In this document: piece by piece, positions 32,639-42,866 of the stretch
How the letters are laid out: the number at the start of each line of letters is the position of its first letter
How positions within the stretch are numbered: the first letter of the stretch is position 1
Origin: Lysobacter firmicutimachus
Lineage (GTDB): Bacteria; Pseudomonadota; Gammaproteobacteria; Xanthomonadales; Xanthomonadaceae
NCBI RefSeq assembly: GCF_037027445.1
Contig: NZ_JBANDL010000002.1
Coordinates: 1,178,001 to 1,242,000 of the forward strand
Direction: 5' to 3'
Length of the DNA stretch: 64,000 nt
Program-made: the position numbers and the translations under genes
The notes under the pieces: model-generated
Database searches by the model: none
What the model was told of the DNA's origin: nothing
The model's input: only the letters and a program-made list of their open reading frames with translations

Positions 32639-33070
32639 TTACGGGCGGCACTCGGCCGGGACCTGCGACATCTTGGTGCCGGCCGGAACCGAGCAGTCCC
32701 ACTCGACGCGACCAGCGTCCAGAGTCGGGGCCAGGGTGAATGCCACCTGCGCACCGCCGGTGCCCGGGGTGTCGCCGTCGGTGGTCGCGGTGATCACGCC
32801 GGTGCCGTCCTCGATGATAACGCTCGTGCAGTAGCTCGAAGCGACGAAGCTGTAACCGGTGTTGGCCTGGGTGACCTGGGCCAGCGAGCCACGGTCCTGA
32901 GCGGTTTCCGACACGGCCAGCTTGGCGGCGGCGGCGACGTTCAGGCACTCGGCGTTCTTGGTGCGAACGGTGTAGTCCTGGTAGGCCGGCAGGGCGATGG
33001 CGATCAGGATGCCCAGGATCGCGATGACGATCATCAGTTCGATCAGGGTAAAGCCTTGCTGCTTCTTCAT
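32639..33070 (-). CDS. pilA: type IV major-pilin-like protein PilA (copy 2)
   Basis: A second type IVa prepilin of 143 residues, starting [18 protein letters not shown]; PilD cleavage follows QQG. The mature part has Glu5, the hydrophobic helix, and the C-terminal disulfide pair WDCSVPAG...VPAECRP. It differs from copy 1 mainly in a loop ([16 protein letters not shown] versus [13 protein letters not shown]). Its own sigma-54 promoter and strong terminator make it the likely major pilin. The close similarity implies a recent tandem duplication. Confidence 0.95.
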   Translation of the reverse strand: MKKQQGFTLIELMIVIAILGILIAIALPAYQDYTVRTKNAECLNVAAAAKLAVSETAQDRGSLAQVTQANTGYSFVASSYCTSVIIEDGTGVITATTDGDTPGTGGAQVAFTLAPTLDAGRVEWDCSVPAGTKMSQVPAECRP

Positions 33071-33168
33071 GGTGTATCCCCTAGGAGTGATTGAGTTGCT
33101 TCACGTGCCGGCAGGTCCGGTGTTCGGTCCTTCGGCAGCCGTGCGTGCCGCACGTGCACCAGGGAGTA

Positions 33169-33185
33169 CGCATAACCCATGCCAA
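33169..33185 (-). promoter_or_regulatory. sigma-54 promoter of pilA copy 2
   Basis: The minus strand reads TTGGCATGGGTTATGCG, with the -24 GG and -12 GC 12 bases apart. The start of transcription would be near 33159, about 89 bases before ATG 33070. Upstream, at 33253-33312, GTGAC, GTCAGTCAC, GTGACC and TGTGTCAG motifs cluster and may include PilR sites. Confidence 0.7.
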
Positions 33186-33842
33186 CCGCGTGGCTGCGAA
33201 GGCCCCGGTCAGAAACTGGTAGCGAGGTCACGTATCGCTACCCGGAGCGGTCGTGCGGAGTGACGCGGAAGGTCAGTCACAAGGCCTTCACGGTGACCAA
33301 ATGTGTCAGGTTAAACATTCGCCGTTAAAAAGCGTGAGCCTGATCGCGCAATGGATTCGCGCCTTGCAGGCGATCAGCTTGAGCTCGGCGCGCGATTTCG
33401 ATGTTGCATTCGCGAATCGTGATTTGAATCGCATTTCACGCGCCCTGCCGGTGTCCGGAGGCGAGTGGATTTGCCGTATCCACCGGCTCGACGCTGCGCC
33501 GGAGAGCGGCGTTCGAACGCAAGCGCGGCAGCCGTCGCGACCCGGTGCGCCGCCGGTGTTGCCGAGCGTGGCCGCGAATGTACAAGTACGGTGGTGGACA
33601 CGGAGCGGAGAGCGGTGTTGCTCTAGCGCGCCGGGGGCGGCGCAAGGCGTGGTGTCGGCGTCGGGTACGCCGGCGATGCTCGCAGGAGGCGGGTCGTCGC
33701 AACAGAGACGGAAGACGGCGGGCAAGGCTCCGGCGTCCTCGCCGCGAGCCCGGTTCGTAGGCGCCGGATGCCCCCGCAACGTTGCGGACGAAACGCGGCG
33801 GTCAGTATCGGGTCCGCGGCGACCGGCCACGGACCGTCGGCA
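33186..33842. other. pilA-pilR gap, no gene recognised
   Basis: About 650 bases between the pilin promoter and the pilR stop. The first 260 bases are less GC-rich than the rest of the window, as expected of an upstream activation region. TGATCGC (33341-33347) and GCGATCA (33370-33376) are inverted. Frames such as 33253-33873 (plus) and 33306-33830 (minus) overlap on opposite strands, have biased Arg/Ala/Pro content, and no ribosome site or family pattern; none is accepted. Confidence 0.4.
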
Positions 33843-35258
33843 TCAGTCGATGCCGAGCTTCTTGAGCTTGTAGCGCAGGGCGCGGAACGTGATGCCCAGC
33901 GCCGCGGCCGTGCGGGTCTTGTTGTAGCGGTTTTCCTGCAATGCCTGCTGGATCGCCGCGCGCTCGATCTCCTCGATGTACGAGGGCAGGGCGCTGGTGG
34001 CGGTGTCGCGCGGATTGAGCGTGCGCGGATCGACGGCGGCGGCGGCCGCTGCGGTGGGCGCGGCGCTGCCGGCGTTCGCGCCGGCGTCGGCCGGGACGCC
34101 TTGGGTCGCCAGGCGCGGCAGGCGCAGGTCGCCGGCGTTGAGCACTTCGCCTTCGGCCAGGGCCAGGGCGCGTTCGAGGATGTTCTCCAGTTCGCGCACG
34201 TTGCCGGGGAAGCCGTAGGCGCGCAGCGCTTCCAGTGCGTCGTCGCCCAGGCGCGGCACCAGCCGGCCCTGATTGCCGGCCAGGCGCTGCAGGATCTTGG
34301 CGGCCAGGCCGGGCAGGTCGTCGAGGCGCTCGCGCAGCGGCGGCACGCGCAGCTCGATAACGTTGATGCGGTAGTACAAGTCCTGGCGGAAGCGGCCGTC
34401 GGCGACCAGCGCGGCGAGGTCCTTGTGGGTCGCCGACAGGATGCGCACATCGACCACCACTTCGGCCTGCGCGCCGACCGGGCGGATCGACTTTTCCTGG
34501 ATCGCGCGCAGCAGCTTGACCTGCATCGGCAGCGGCAGCTCGGCAACCTCGTCGAGGAACAGGGTGCCGCCGTCCGCGGCCTGGAACAGGCCGGGCTTGT
34601 CGGCGTGGGCGCCGGTGAAGCTGCCCTTCTTGTGGCCGAAGAATTCGCTTTCCATCAGCTCGGCCGGGATCGCGCCGCAGTTGACCGGCACGAACGGGCC
34701 GTCGGCGCGGCCGCCTTCGGAATGTATGGTCCGGGCGACCAGCTCCTTGCCCACGCCGGATTCGCCGGCGATATAGACCGGCGCCTGGCTGCGCGCGACC
34801 TTGGCCAGGGTCTGGCGCAGCTTGATCATCGCCGGCGATTCGCCGTACAGGCGCGAGCCGACCGCTTCGCTGGCGCTGTGGCGGGTATCGTTGAGCTCCA
34901 GTGCGTGACGCACGAGATCGCGCAGCACGGCCAGGTCGACCGGCTTGGCGACGAAATCGAACGCGCCGGCCTTGAGCGCTTCCACCGCCGCTTCGACGTT
35001 GCCGAAGGCGGTGATCATCGCGACCGGGGTATTGGGGTATTTCTGACTGATTTCGGCGACCAGCTCCATGCCCGAGCCGTCGGGCAGGCGCATGTCGGTC
35101 AGGCACAAATCGTAACGATTGCGCAGCAGCTGACTGCGCGCCTCGCCGATGCCGGACGCGGTGTCGCAACGCAGGCCCATACGGCCCAAAGTCATGACGA
35201 GCAACTCGCGAATGTCGCGCTCGTCGTCGACTACCAATGCACTACGGGTTTCAGCCAT
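33843..35258 (-). CDS. pilR: sigma-54-dependent response regulator PilR
   Basis: PilR activates pilin transcription with sigma-54 after phosphorylation by PilS. ATG 35258 behind GGTGGAGGG gives 471 residues (a GTG six codons earlier is the alternative). Receiver domain: LVVDDERD and phospho-acceptor Asp55 in LTDMRLPD. AAA+ domain: Walker A GESGVGKELVAR, the sigma-54 contact loop GSFTGA (in place of GAFTGA), Walker B GGTLFLDEVAEL. C-terminal Fis-type helix-turn-helix: RYNKTRTAAALGITFRALRY. Both pilin genes nearby have matching -24/-12 promoters. Confidence 0.96.
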   Translation of the reverse strand: MAETRSALVVDDERDIRELLVMTLGRMGLRCDTASGIGEARSQLLRNRYDLCLTDMRLPDGSGMELVAEISQKYPNTPVAMITAFGNVEAAVEALKAGAFDFVAKPVDLAVLRDLVRHALELNDTRHSASEAVGSRLYGESPAMIKLRQTLAKVARSQAPVYIAGESGVGKELVARTIHSEGGRADGPFVPVNCGAIPAELMESEFFGHKKGSFTGAHADKPGLFQAADGGTLFLDEVAELPLPMQVKLLRAIQEKSIRPVGAQAEVVVDVRILSATHKDLAALVADGRFRQDLYYRINVIELRVPPLRERLDDLPGLAAKILQRLAGNQGRLVPRLGDDALEALRAYGFPGNVRELENILERALALAEGEVLNAGDLRLPRLATQGVPADAGANAGSAAPTAAAAAAVDPRTLNPRDTATSALPSYIEEIERAAIQQALQENRYNKTRTAAALGITFRALRYKLKKLGID

Positions 35259-35351
35259 GGGCCCTCCACCGACCACGATATCTTAACGTGGCGGTGGCGG
35301 CCAAGCATGGCGTGCTTGAATATGTCCGGAATGGGATGCGCAGCGGTACGG

Positions 35352-36977
35352 TCAACGCGTCGGCAAAGCGCTGGAACCGGCGAGGCGGATGCGGAAACAG
35401 CCGCCGCCGCCCGGCACCGGGACATAATCCAGCGAGGCTTGATTGGCCCGGCAAAGCTCCCGCGCGATATACAGCCCCAGGCCGGTGCCGTGGCTGGAGG
35501 TGGTGAAGAACGGCCGGAACAGGCGTTCGGCGACCGAGTCGGGAATGCCCGGGCCGCGGTCCAGCACGTCGATCGCCGGCAGGCCGACGTCGTCGAAATA
35601 GACGTTCACGGTGACGCGCGCCGGTTGCCCCGGCATGCGGCCGTAGGTCAGGGCGTTGTGCACCAGCACGGTCAGCGCCTGGTGCAACTGGCGCGGGTCG
35701 ACCATGGTTTCGACGCGGTGCTCGGGTCCGGTCGCGCGCAAGGTGTCCTGTTCGATCGGGTGGCTGGCGCGGTATTCGTCGACGAACTGGCGCACGAAAC
35801 CCATCAGCTCCACGTGCTCGGGCTTGGCCGGTTCGCGCCGGGCCATGCCCAGCACGTTCTCGACGATGCCGTTCATGCGCACGCCCTGCTGGCGCACGAT
35901 CTCGAGCAGGCGGCGGTCGGAGACGGCGATGTCGCGGGACTCTTCCAGCAACTGCACAGCGTAGTTGATCGCCGCCAGCGGGTTGCGGATCTCGTGCGCC
36001 AGGCTCGCCGAGAAGCGGCCCAGCGCGGCCAGGGTGATCGATTCGGCGTGACGCGAGACCAGCGAGGTGTCGTCGAGGAAAATCAGGGTCTGGTCGCTGC
36101 CGGCGAGCAGGCGGGTGAAGCGCGGCACCACTTCCGGCAGGTCGGGGGCGAGCTGCATCGGGCTCTCGTCGGGCCGGCCTTCGGTGCGCCAGCGGCTCAG
36201 CCGCCGCGCCAACTCGGGCGCGGCCAGGGCCAGCACCCGATGGCCGTGGCGCGGGCCGTCGTACTCGCCGCTGTCGCCGAGCAGCAGCATCGCCGCCTCG
36301 TTGGCCAGGCGCAGCCGGCCCTCGCCGTCGACCAGCAGCACGCCGGTCCGCATGCGGCGGATGATCAGCTCGTTGACCTCGGCGTAGTTGGCCGCCTCGG
36401 CGCCGCGCCGCTCGGCCAGTTCCTGGCTCTCGCGCATCTGCCGGCCGAGCGCGCTGGTGAGCAGGGCGATCGACAGGTAGGCCAGGGCGAACATGATCGG
36501 CTCGGCGATGGTCCGGCTCAGGCTTTCGCCGCCGATCCAGTTCCAGACCCATTCGCCGATCAGCCCGGCGCAGGCCAGCACCGCGGCGCCGATGCCGTAG
36601 CGCGCCCGCAGCAGCAGGGCCGCGGCGCCGACGTTGAACATCAGCATCAGGGCGATGCCGGTGCCGGCGCCGGGCAGGGCGTGGATGGCCAGGATGCCGA
36701 AGAACAGGTCGCTGGCGATGCCGGAGAAGACCTGGGCGCGCAGCTCGCCGCGGCCGTTGAACAGGAACAGCAGGCCGGCGATGAACAGGTAGGCCAGGGC
36801 CAGCGAGCGCGCGAACAGGTCGTGGCGCGGCGTGCCGATCAGGTTCTCGACCGGGCCGAACAGGAAAAACACCAGCAGCGCGGCTTCCAGAAGCCGGTAC
36901 AGGGTGAAGAAGTAGAGTTCGCGCCGGAGCGCGAGATCGGCATCGGCCGGACTGGAAGGGGCGAGACCTGACGGCAA
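35352..36977 (-). CDS. pilS: sensor histidine kinase PilS
   Basis: PilS is the membrane kinase partner of PilR and in Pseudomonas senses pilin level in the membrane. The protein has about six N-terminal membrane segments, a PAS-like region (RTGVLLVDGEGRLRLANEAA), the H box LAHEIRNPLAAINYAV, the N box HNALTYG and the G boxes DRGPGIPD and HGTGLGLYIAREL. No ATG is available; TTG 36977 (541 aa) follows GGGAAA by 7 bases and lies 27 bases downstream of the start expected from a TATACT -10-like box at 37011-37016. The start is uncertain. Confidence 0.88.
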   Translation of the reverse strand: MPSGLAPSSPADADLALRRELYFFTLYRLLEAALLVFFLFGPVENLIGTPRHDLFARSLALAYLFIAGLLFLFNGRGELRAQVFSGIASDLFFGILAIHALPGAGTGIALMLMFNVGAAALLLRARYGIGAAVLACAGLIGEWVWNWIGGESLSRTIAEPIMFALAYLSIALLTSALGRQMRESQELAERRGAEAANYAEVNELIIRRMRTGVLLVDGEGRLRLANEAAMLLLGDSGEYDGPRHGHRVLALAAPELARRLSRWRTEGRPDESPMQLAPDLPEVVPRFTRLLAGSDQTLIFLDDTSLVSRHAESITLAALGRFSASLAHEIRNPLAAINYAVQLLEESRDIAVSDRRLLEIVRQQGVRMNGIVENVLGMARREPAKPEHVELMGFVRQFVDEYRASHPIEQDTLRATGPEHRVETMVDPRQLHQALTVLVHNALTYGRMPGQPARVTVNVYFDDVGLPAIDVLDRGPGIPDSVAERLFRPFFTTSSHGTGLGLYIARELCRANQASLDYVPVPGGGGCFRIRLAGSSALPTR

Positions 36978-37196
36978 GCGGAGTTTCCCGGCGCGGGCGG
37001 AATGCCACGCAGTATAGGGCGAGCGGCTTGGCCGGACCGGCGCCGACCCTGGCCGCTGCGGGCCCGGCCGGGCGGCCGGGCATCCCGGGGTTTTGCTCGG
37101 CCCGCCCCGATCGGCGACAATGCGGCCCCCTCGCGCGCGCTCCGGCCCCCTGGCCGGGCGTCCGCGCGGGACGTCTTTCACTCCCCTCGGTGACGC

Positions 37197-38363
<1,167 letters not shown>

Positions 38364-38375
38364 GAGGCCGATGAC

Positions 38376-39251
38376 ATGTCCGTTTTGATCAACAAGAACA
38401 CCAAGGTCATCGTGCAGGGCTTCACCGGCTCGCAGGGCACCTTCCACGCCCAGCAGATGCTGGACTACGGCACCAAGGTCGTCGGCGGCGTGACCCCGGG
38501 CAAGGGCGGCACCGAGCACCTGGGCCTGCCGGTCTTCAACACCGTCGCCGACGCGGTCGCCGAGACCGCCGCCGACGCTTCGGTCATCTACGTGCCGCCG
38601 CCGTTCGCGGCCGATGCGATCCTGGAAGCCGCCGATGCCGGCATCAAGGTCATCGTGTGCATCACCGAAGGCATCCCGGTGCTGGACATGCTGCGGGTGA
38701 AGAACGTGCTCAAGGGCTTCGAGGACGTGGTCCTGGTCGGCCCGAACTGCCCCGGCGTGATCACCCCGGGCGAGTGCAAGATCGGCATCATGCCGGGCCA
38801 CATCCACATGCCGGGCAAGATCGGCATCGTCTCGCGCTCGGGCACGCTGACGTACGAAGCGGTCAAGCAGACCACCGACGTGGGCCTGGGCCAGTCGACC
38901 TGCATCGGCATCGGCGGCGACCCGATCAACGGCACCAACTTCATCGACGCGCTGAAGTGGTTCCAGGACGACCCGCAGACCGAAGGCATCATCATGGTCG
39001 GCGAGATTGGCGGTTCGGCCGAGGAAGAAGCGGCCGAATTCATCGCCCAGTACGTGACCAAGCCGGTGGTCGGCTTCATCGCCGGCGCCTCGGCGCCGAA
39101 GGGCAAGCGCATGGGCCATGCCGGCGCGATCGCCTCGGGCGGTTCGGGCACGGCCGAAGGCAAGTTCGCCGCGATGGAGAAGGCCGGCGTCACCACGGTC
39201 AAGTCGCCGGGCGACCTGGGCGCGGCGATCGCTGCGCGCCTGGCCAAGTAA
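38376..39251 (+). CDS. sucD: succinate--CoA ligase, alpha subunit
   Basis: SucD binds CoA and carries the phosphohistidine of succinyl-CoA synthetase. The 291-residue product begins [20 protein letters not shown] with the CoA-binding Rossmann fold, has [28 protein letters not shown], and the active-site His in KRMGHAGAI (about residue 248). An intrinsic terminator follows 41 bases after the stop. Confidence 0.98.
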   Translation: MSVLINKNTKVIVQGFTGSQGTFHAQQMLDYGTKVVGGVTPGKGGTEHLGLPVFNTVADAVAETAADASVIYVPPPFAADAILEAADAGIKVIVCITEGIPVLDMLRVKNVLKGFEDVVLVGPNCPGVITPGECKIGIMPGHIHMPGKIGIVSRSGTLTYEAVKQTTDVGLGQSTCIGIGGDPINGTNFIDALKWFQDDPQTEGIIMVGEIGGSAEEEAAEFIAQYVTKPVVGFIAGASAPKGKRMGHAGAIASGGSGTAEGKFAAMEKAGVTTVKSPGDLGAAIAARLAK

Positions 39252-39292
39252 GACGGTTCCATCGGTCCGCTGCGGCGGGCCGGGGCCTCGGG

Positions 39293-39317
39293 AAAGCCGC
39301 CTTCGGGCGGCTTTTTC
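39293..39317 (+). terminator. intrinsic terminator of sucCD
   Basis: AAAGCCGCC (39293-39301) and GGCGGCTTT (39306-39314) pair around a TTCG tetraloop, and the stem runs into a five-T tract and CGTTT. It directly abuts the operator palindrome of the downstream toxin-antitoxin pair. Confidence 0.9.
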
Positions 39318-39320
39318 GTT

Positions 39321-39340
39321 TGTAGCACCTGTGTGCTACA
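39321..39340. promoter_or_regulatory. palindromic operator before the antitoxin gene
   Basis: TGTAGCAC (39321-39328) and GTGCTACA (39333-39340) are perfect inverted arms with a 4-base CTGT spacer. The site is 30 bases before the antitoxin ATG, overlapping where its promoter must be. Ribbon-helix-helix antitoxins usually bind such palindromes to repress their own operon; binding here is inferred. Confidence 0.6.
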
Positions 39341-39370
39341 GTGCGGGCAGTCCGATCCAGCGAGGGCGCC

Positions 39371-39661
39371 ATGTCGACCACCACGATCCGTCTGTCCGAC
39401 GAACTTAAGGCGCGCATCGCCCGCGCCGCCGAACACAGCGGCACCACGCCGCATGGCTTCATCCTCGGCGCGCTCGAGGAAAAGGTCGGCGAAGCCGAGC
39501 GCCGGCACGATTTCATCGACGAAGCGCAGCGCCGTTGGCAGGCGTTCGTCGCCGACGGCCAGAGCTTCGCCTGGGAAGAGATGCGCGATTACCTGTCCCA
39601 GCGCGCGCGGGGCGAAGACCCGGCGCTGCCGGCGAAGAAAACGTTCGGGCAGGGATCGTGA
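39371..39661 (+). CDS. ribbon-helix-helix (CopG/ParD-like) antitoxin
   Basis: The 96-residue product starts MSTTTIRLSDELKARIARAA, a CopG/MetJ-type ribbon-helix-helix: a short DNA-contacting strand (TTTIRL) followed by two helices, ending in GFILGALEEKV. The C-terminal half (EAERRHDFIDEAQRRWQAF, FAWEEMRDYLSQRARG) would bind the toxin. ATG 39371 was chosen over an upstream ATG at 39341 because that codon overlaps the operator. The stop overlaps the toxin GTG, the usual translational coupling. Confidence 0.85.
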   Translation: MSTTTIRLSDELKARIARAAEHSGTTPHGFILGALEEKVGEAERRHDFIDEAQRRWQAFVADGQSFAWEEMRDYLSQRARGEDPALPAKKTFGQGS

Positions 39662-39954
39662 CCCGGATCGTCCTGCCGCCCGCCGTGGCGGAGGACTTCG
39701 TCCGGATACTCGAACATCTGGACCGGCACGAGGCGACGCAGCGCGAACAACGGATCGACGGTATCGTTCGCGCCATCGACGTGTTGGCCGACAACCCCCT
39801 GATCGGGCGCGCGCTCGATGGCGACTTGCGCGAACTGATCGTCGGCCGCGACGCGCGCGGGTATGTCGCCTTGTACCGCTACCTGGCCGAATTCGACACC
39901 ATTCTCATCCTCGCCGTCCGCGCCCAGCGCGAGGTCGGCTACACGCACGACTGA
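39658..39954 (+). CDS. RelE/ParE-family toxin
   Basis: The 98-residue product from GTG 39658 has the RelE/ParE pattern: an N-terminal strand VTRIVLPPAVAEDFVRILEHL, central helices IDGIVRAIDVLADNPLIGR, and the C-terminal strands LRELIVGRDARGYVALYRY...DTILILAVRAQREVGY. The ending VRAQREVGY with Arg and Tyr is typical of the family. Whether it poisons gyrase (ParE) or cleaves mRNA (RelE) cannot be told from sequence. An upstream frame to 39535 is a shadow of the antitoxin. Confidence 0.85.
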   Translation: MTRIVLPPAVAEDFVRILEHLDRHEATQREQRIDGIVRAIDVLADNPLIGRALDGDLRELIVGRDARGYVALYRYLAEFDTILILAVRAQREVGYTHD

Positions 39955-39975
39955 AGCTCTTTCGAGAATCGCCGC

Positions 39976-41613
39976 ATGCCCAAGACCCTGCGCATCGCCC
40001 TGGCCCAGTTCGACTTCCCGGTCGGTGCGGTCGACAACAACGCGGAACGCATTGCGGCGATGATCGCCCAGGCCCGCGACGAACACGGCGCCGACGTGGT
40101 GCTGTTCCCGGAACTGGCGATCAGCGGCTACCCGCCCGAAGACCTGCTGCTGCGGCCGAGCTTCCTGGCCCAGTGCGAGGCGGCGCTGCAACGCATCGCG
40201 ACGGCCGCGCGCGGCATCGTCGCGGTGGTCGGCTGGCCGCAGGCGGCCGGGGCGATCGTCTACAACGCCGCCAGCGTGCTGCGCGACGGTCGGGTCGAGG
40301 CCACCTACCGCAAGCGCGAACTGCCCAACTACGCGGTGTTCGACGAGCGCCGCTATTTCGACGTCGATCCGGACGGCGAGGCCTGCGTGTTCGAGGTCCA
40401 GGGCGTGCCGGTCGGGCTGGTGATCTGCGAGGACTTGTGGTTCGCCGAGCCGTTGGCGGCCACCGCCGCAGCCGGCGCGCGCCTGGTGCTGGTGCCGAAC
40501 GCCTCGCCGTTCGAGCGCGACAAGCATGCCCAGCGCGACGCCCTGCTGGAGCAGCGCGCCCAGGAGACCGGCGTGGCGCTGGCCTATTTGAACGTGGTCG
40601 GCGGCCAGGACGCGCTGGTGTTCGACGGCGCCTCGGTGCTCGCCGACGGCGACGGCCATGTGCATCCGGCCGCGGCCGCGTTCGAGGATCACTGGCTGGT
40701 CGCCGACTACGACGACGGCGAACGACGCTTTGTGCCGGTGTCCTGGCCGGCCGAGGCCGATGAGGGCCGCGACGCGCTGGCCTGGCGCGCGGTGGTGCGC
40801 GGCACCCGCGACTACTGCCGCAAGAACGGCTTCGGCAAGGTCTGGCTGGGGCTGTCGGGCGGCATCGATTCTTCGCTGGTGATGGCGATCGCGGTCGATG
40901 CGCTGGGCGCGGAGAACGTGATCGCGGTGCGCATGCCCTCGCGCTACACCGCCGACCTGTCCAACGACCTCGCCGCCGAACAATGCGCGACCCAGGGCGT
41001 GCGCCTGCTCGCGCTGCCGATCGAAAAGCCGTTCCAGGGTTTCCTCGACACCCTGGCCGAGGCCTTCGACGGCAAGCCGGTCGACGTGACCGAGGAGAAC
41101 CTGCAGTCGCGCACCCGCGGCGCGCTGATGATGGCGATGAGCAACAAGTTCGGCGGCCTGTTGCTGACCACCGGCAACAAGAGCGAGTACGCGGTCGGCT
41201 ACGCCACCATCTACGGCGACATGTGCGGCGGCTATGCGCCGATCAAGGACCTGTACAAGACCGAGGTGTTCGCGCTGGCGCGCTGGCGCAACGCGATCGC
41301 CGGCGCGCCGGTGATCCCGTGGGCGGTGATCGAGCGGCCGCCCTCGGCCGAACTGCGCGAGAACCAGAAGGACCAGGATTCGCTGCCGCCCTACGACGTG
41401 CTGGACGCGATCCTGCTGCGGCATGTCGATCAGGAGCAGTCACGCGAGGAAATCGTGGCCGCCGGCTTCGATCCGGCTACGGTCGACAAGGTGCTGCGCC
41501 TGGTGCGGATCAGCGAATGGAAGCGCCACCAGGCCGCACCCGGGCCGAAGGTGTCGCGGCGTGCGTTCGGCCGCGAACGGCGCTATCCGATCACCAACGG
41601 CTACACCGGTTGA
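39976..41613 (+). CDS. nadE: glutamine-dependent NAD+ synthase
   Basis: NadE amidates deamido-NAD+ with glutamine as nitrogen donor. The 545-residue product has an N-terminal glutaminase of the nitrilase family with catalytic Glu46 (LFPELAISGYPPED), Lys113 (YRKRELPNY) and Cys151 (LVICEDLWF), and a C-terminal synthetase domain with the PP-loop SGGIDSS near 293 and NKSEYAVGYATIYGDMCGGY. This two-domain form is normal for many proteobacteria. It ends in a convergent terminator shared with bamD. Confidence 0.96.
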   Translation: MPKTLRIALAQFDFPVGAVDNNAERIAAMIAQARDEHGADVVLFPELAISGYPPEDLLLRPSFLAQCEAALQRIATAARGIVAVVGWPQAAGAIVYNAASVLRDGRVEATYRKRELPNYAVFDERRYFDVDPDGEACVFEVQGVPVGLVICEDLWFAEPLAATAAAGARLVLVPNASPFERDKHAQRDALLEQRAQETGVALAYLNVVGGQDALVFDGASVLADGDGHVHPAAAAFEDHWLVADYDDGERRFVPVSWPAEADEGRDALAWRAVVRGTRDYCRKNGFGKVWLGLSGGIDSSLVMAIAVDALGAENVIAVRMPSRYTADLSNDLAAEQCATQGVRLLALPIEKPFQGFLDTLAEAFDGKPVDVTEENLQSRTRGALMMAMSNKFGGLLLTTGNKSEYAVGYATIYGDMCGGYAPIKDLYKTEVFALARWRNAIAGAPVIPWAVIERPPSAELRENQKDQDSLPPYDVLDAILLRHVDQEQSREEIVAAGFDPATVDKVLRLVRISEWKRHQAAPGPKVSRRAFGRERRYPITNGYTG

Positions 41614-41630
41614 GCGGTGTCGGCCTGCCT

Positions 41631-41790
41631 CTGCAGGCGCGGCACGAGCCGCGACAGCCGCGGCGGTGTACGCGAGCGCCACGGCCGAAGCCCGGGCTGT
41701 CCGGGCTCGCAGTCTTGCCGCGGGCCGGCTTCGGCTGGGGCGTGGTAGCCAACCGCTTCGGTTGTCGCGGCCCGCGCCGCGCCTACAGGA
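41631..41790. repeat. inverted pair of GTAGGCGCGGC-type repeats after nadE
   Basis: The left arm CTGCAGGCGCGGCACGAGCC (41631-41650 and on to 41655) and the right arm (41763-41789), which reads CCTGTAGGCGCGGCGCGGGC and on in reverse complement, are inverted around about 105 bases. The core is the same family as 19121 and 51581. The inverted doublet is REPIN-like. Confidence 0.7.
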
Positions 41791-41802
41791 AGCCGCGCCG
41801 CA

Positions 41803-41834
41803 ACGAAAACGCCGCCCGAGGGCGGCGTTTTCGT
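41803..41834. terminator. bidirectional terminator between nadE and bamD
   Basis: ACGAAAACGCCGCC (41803-41816) and GGCGGCGTTTTCGT (41821-41834) form a perfect 14-bp stem around a CGAG loop. The A/T tracts within the stem provide a U-run in either direction, suiting the convergent nadE and bamD ends. Confidence 0.88.
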
Positions 41835-41857
41835 GTCCGGCGTTGCGCGAGGGGCGC

Positions 41858-42760
41858 TTACTGCTTCTGGCGCTCGGCTTCCAGTTCGTCGCGGTTGTCC
41901 ACCGCCGACTTCTCGCCCGCGAACGGGTTGAGCTTGCGCAGGTTGCTGGGGTAGTCCGGCCATTCGCCGTTCAGGGCGGGGTGGCTGGGGTCGTTCTGCT
42001 GCAGCACCCGACGCGCGTCCGCGGCCAGGGTCTCGTTGCCCAGGCGATTGTAGGCGGTCAACAGCACCGCCACCGCGTCGTACTGGTAGCGGCTCTGCGG
42101 GTAGGTTTCCAGCAGGTACTTGGCGCGGTCGGCGGCGGCGACATCGGCGGTGCGGCGCAGGTAGTACAGCGCGGCATCGAGTTCGTGGCGGGCGAAGGTG
42201 TCGCGCAGCACCAGCATGCGCTTGCGCGCGTCCTCGGCGTAGCGGCTGTTCGGGTAGCGCTCGACCACGATCAGGAAGTCGTTGTAGGCCTGGGTCGGGG
42301 TGGCCAGGTCGCGGCGGCTGACGTCCAGGCGCCAGACCCGCTGCAGGAACACCGTGTCGCGGCTGGAGTTGACCAGGCCGCGCAGGTAATAGAGATAGGC
42401 GATGTTGCGGTGGGTCGGATAGGTGCGGATGAAGCGGTCGATGCTGCTGATCGCGTCGTCGTGCTTGCCCGACTTGTACTGGGCGTAGGCGGTCTCGATC
42501 AGCGCCTGCTCGGTGTAAGGGCCGTACGGGTACTGGGCGACCAGGCGCTTGAAGCTGACCTCGGCCGAGGCCCAGTTGCCGTTGGTCATCGAGGTGTGGG
42601 CCTTCTGGTAGATGGCCTCGACCGGCTGCCCCTCGTCCGCGTCCTTGTCCTTCTTGAACATCTTGCCGACGCGGCTGCAGCCGGTGCCGGCGACGGCCAC
42701 GACCAACAGCAGGGACAGCAGGCGAATGAAACCGCGGGACGGGGCAGAGCGTACGGTCAT
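41858..42760 (-). CDS. bamD: outer membrane assembly lipoprotein BamD
   Basis: BamD is the essential lipoprotein partner of BamA in outer membrane protein assembly. ATG 42760 gives 300 residues (ATG 42769 is three codons earlier). The N-terminus [20 protein letters not shown] is a lipoprotein signal with a slightly unusual lipobox before the Cys. TPR-like repeats follow: [44 protein letters not shown], and [15 protein letters not shown]. Divergent from rluD, an arrangement widespread in gammaproteobacteria. Confidence 0.95.
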   Translation of the reverse strand: MTVRSAPSRGFIRLLSLLLVVAVAGTGCSRVGKMFKKDKDADEGQPVEAIYQKAHTSMTNGNWASAEVSFKRLVAQYPYGPYTEQALIETAYAQYKSGKHDDAISSIDRFIRTYPTHRNIAYLYYLRGLVNSSRDTVFLQRVWRLDVSRRDLATPTQAYNDFLIVVERYPNSRYAEDARKRMLVLRDTFARHELDAALYYLRRTADVAAADRAKYLLETYPQSRYQYDAVAVLLTAYNRLGNETLAADARRVLQQNDPSHPALNGEWPDYPSNLRKLNPFAGEKSAVDNRDELEAERQKQ

Positions 42761-42866
42761 GGCAGGCATCGACGGGCGCCGGAGGCACGAAGAGCCGATA
42801 ATAGCAGTCCGCGGGTCGAGCCCCTTAACCGAACCCGTACTCCCTTTCGCTGCACAGATCCCGACG

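Noticed and set aside
33253..33873. 206-codon plus-strand frame between pilA and pilR
   Set aside because: Overlaps equally good minus-strand frames, crosses the end of pilR, and lacks any family pattern.
33768..36971. 1067-codon plus-strand open frame opposite pilR and pilS
   Set aside because: Antisense shadow of two conserved genes; no ribosome site and no recognisable domain.
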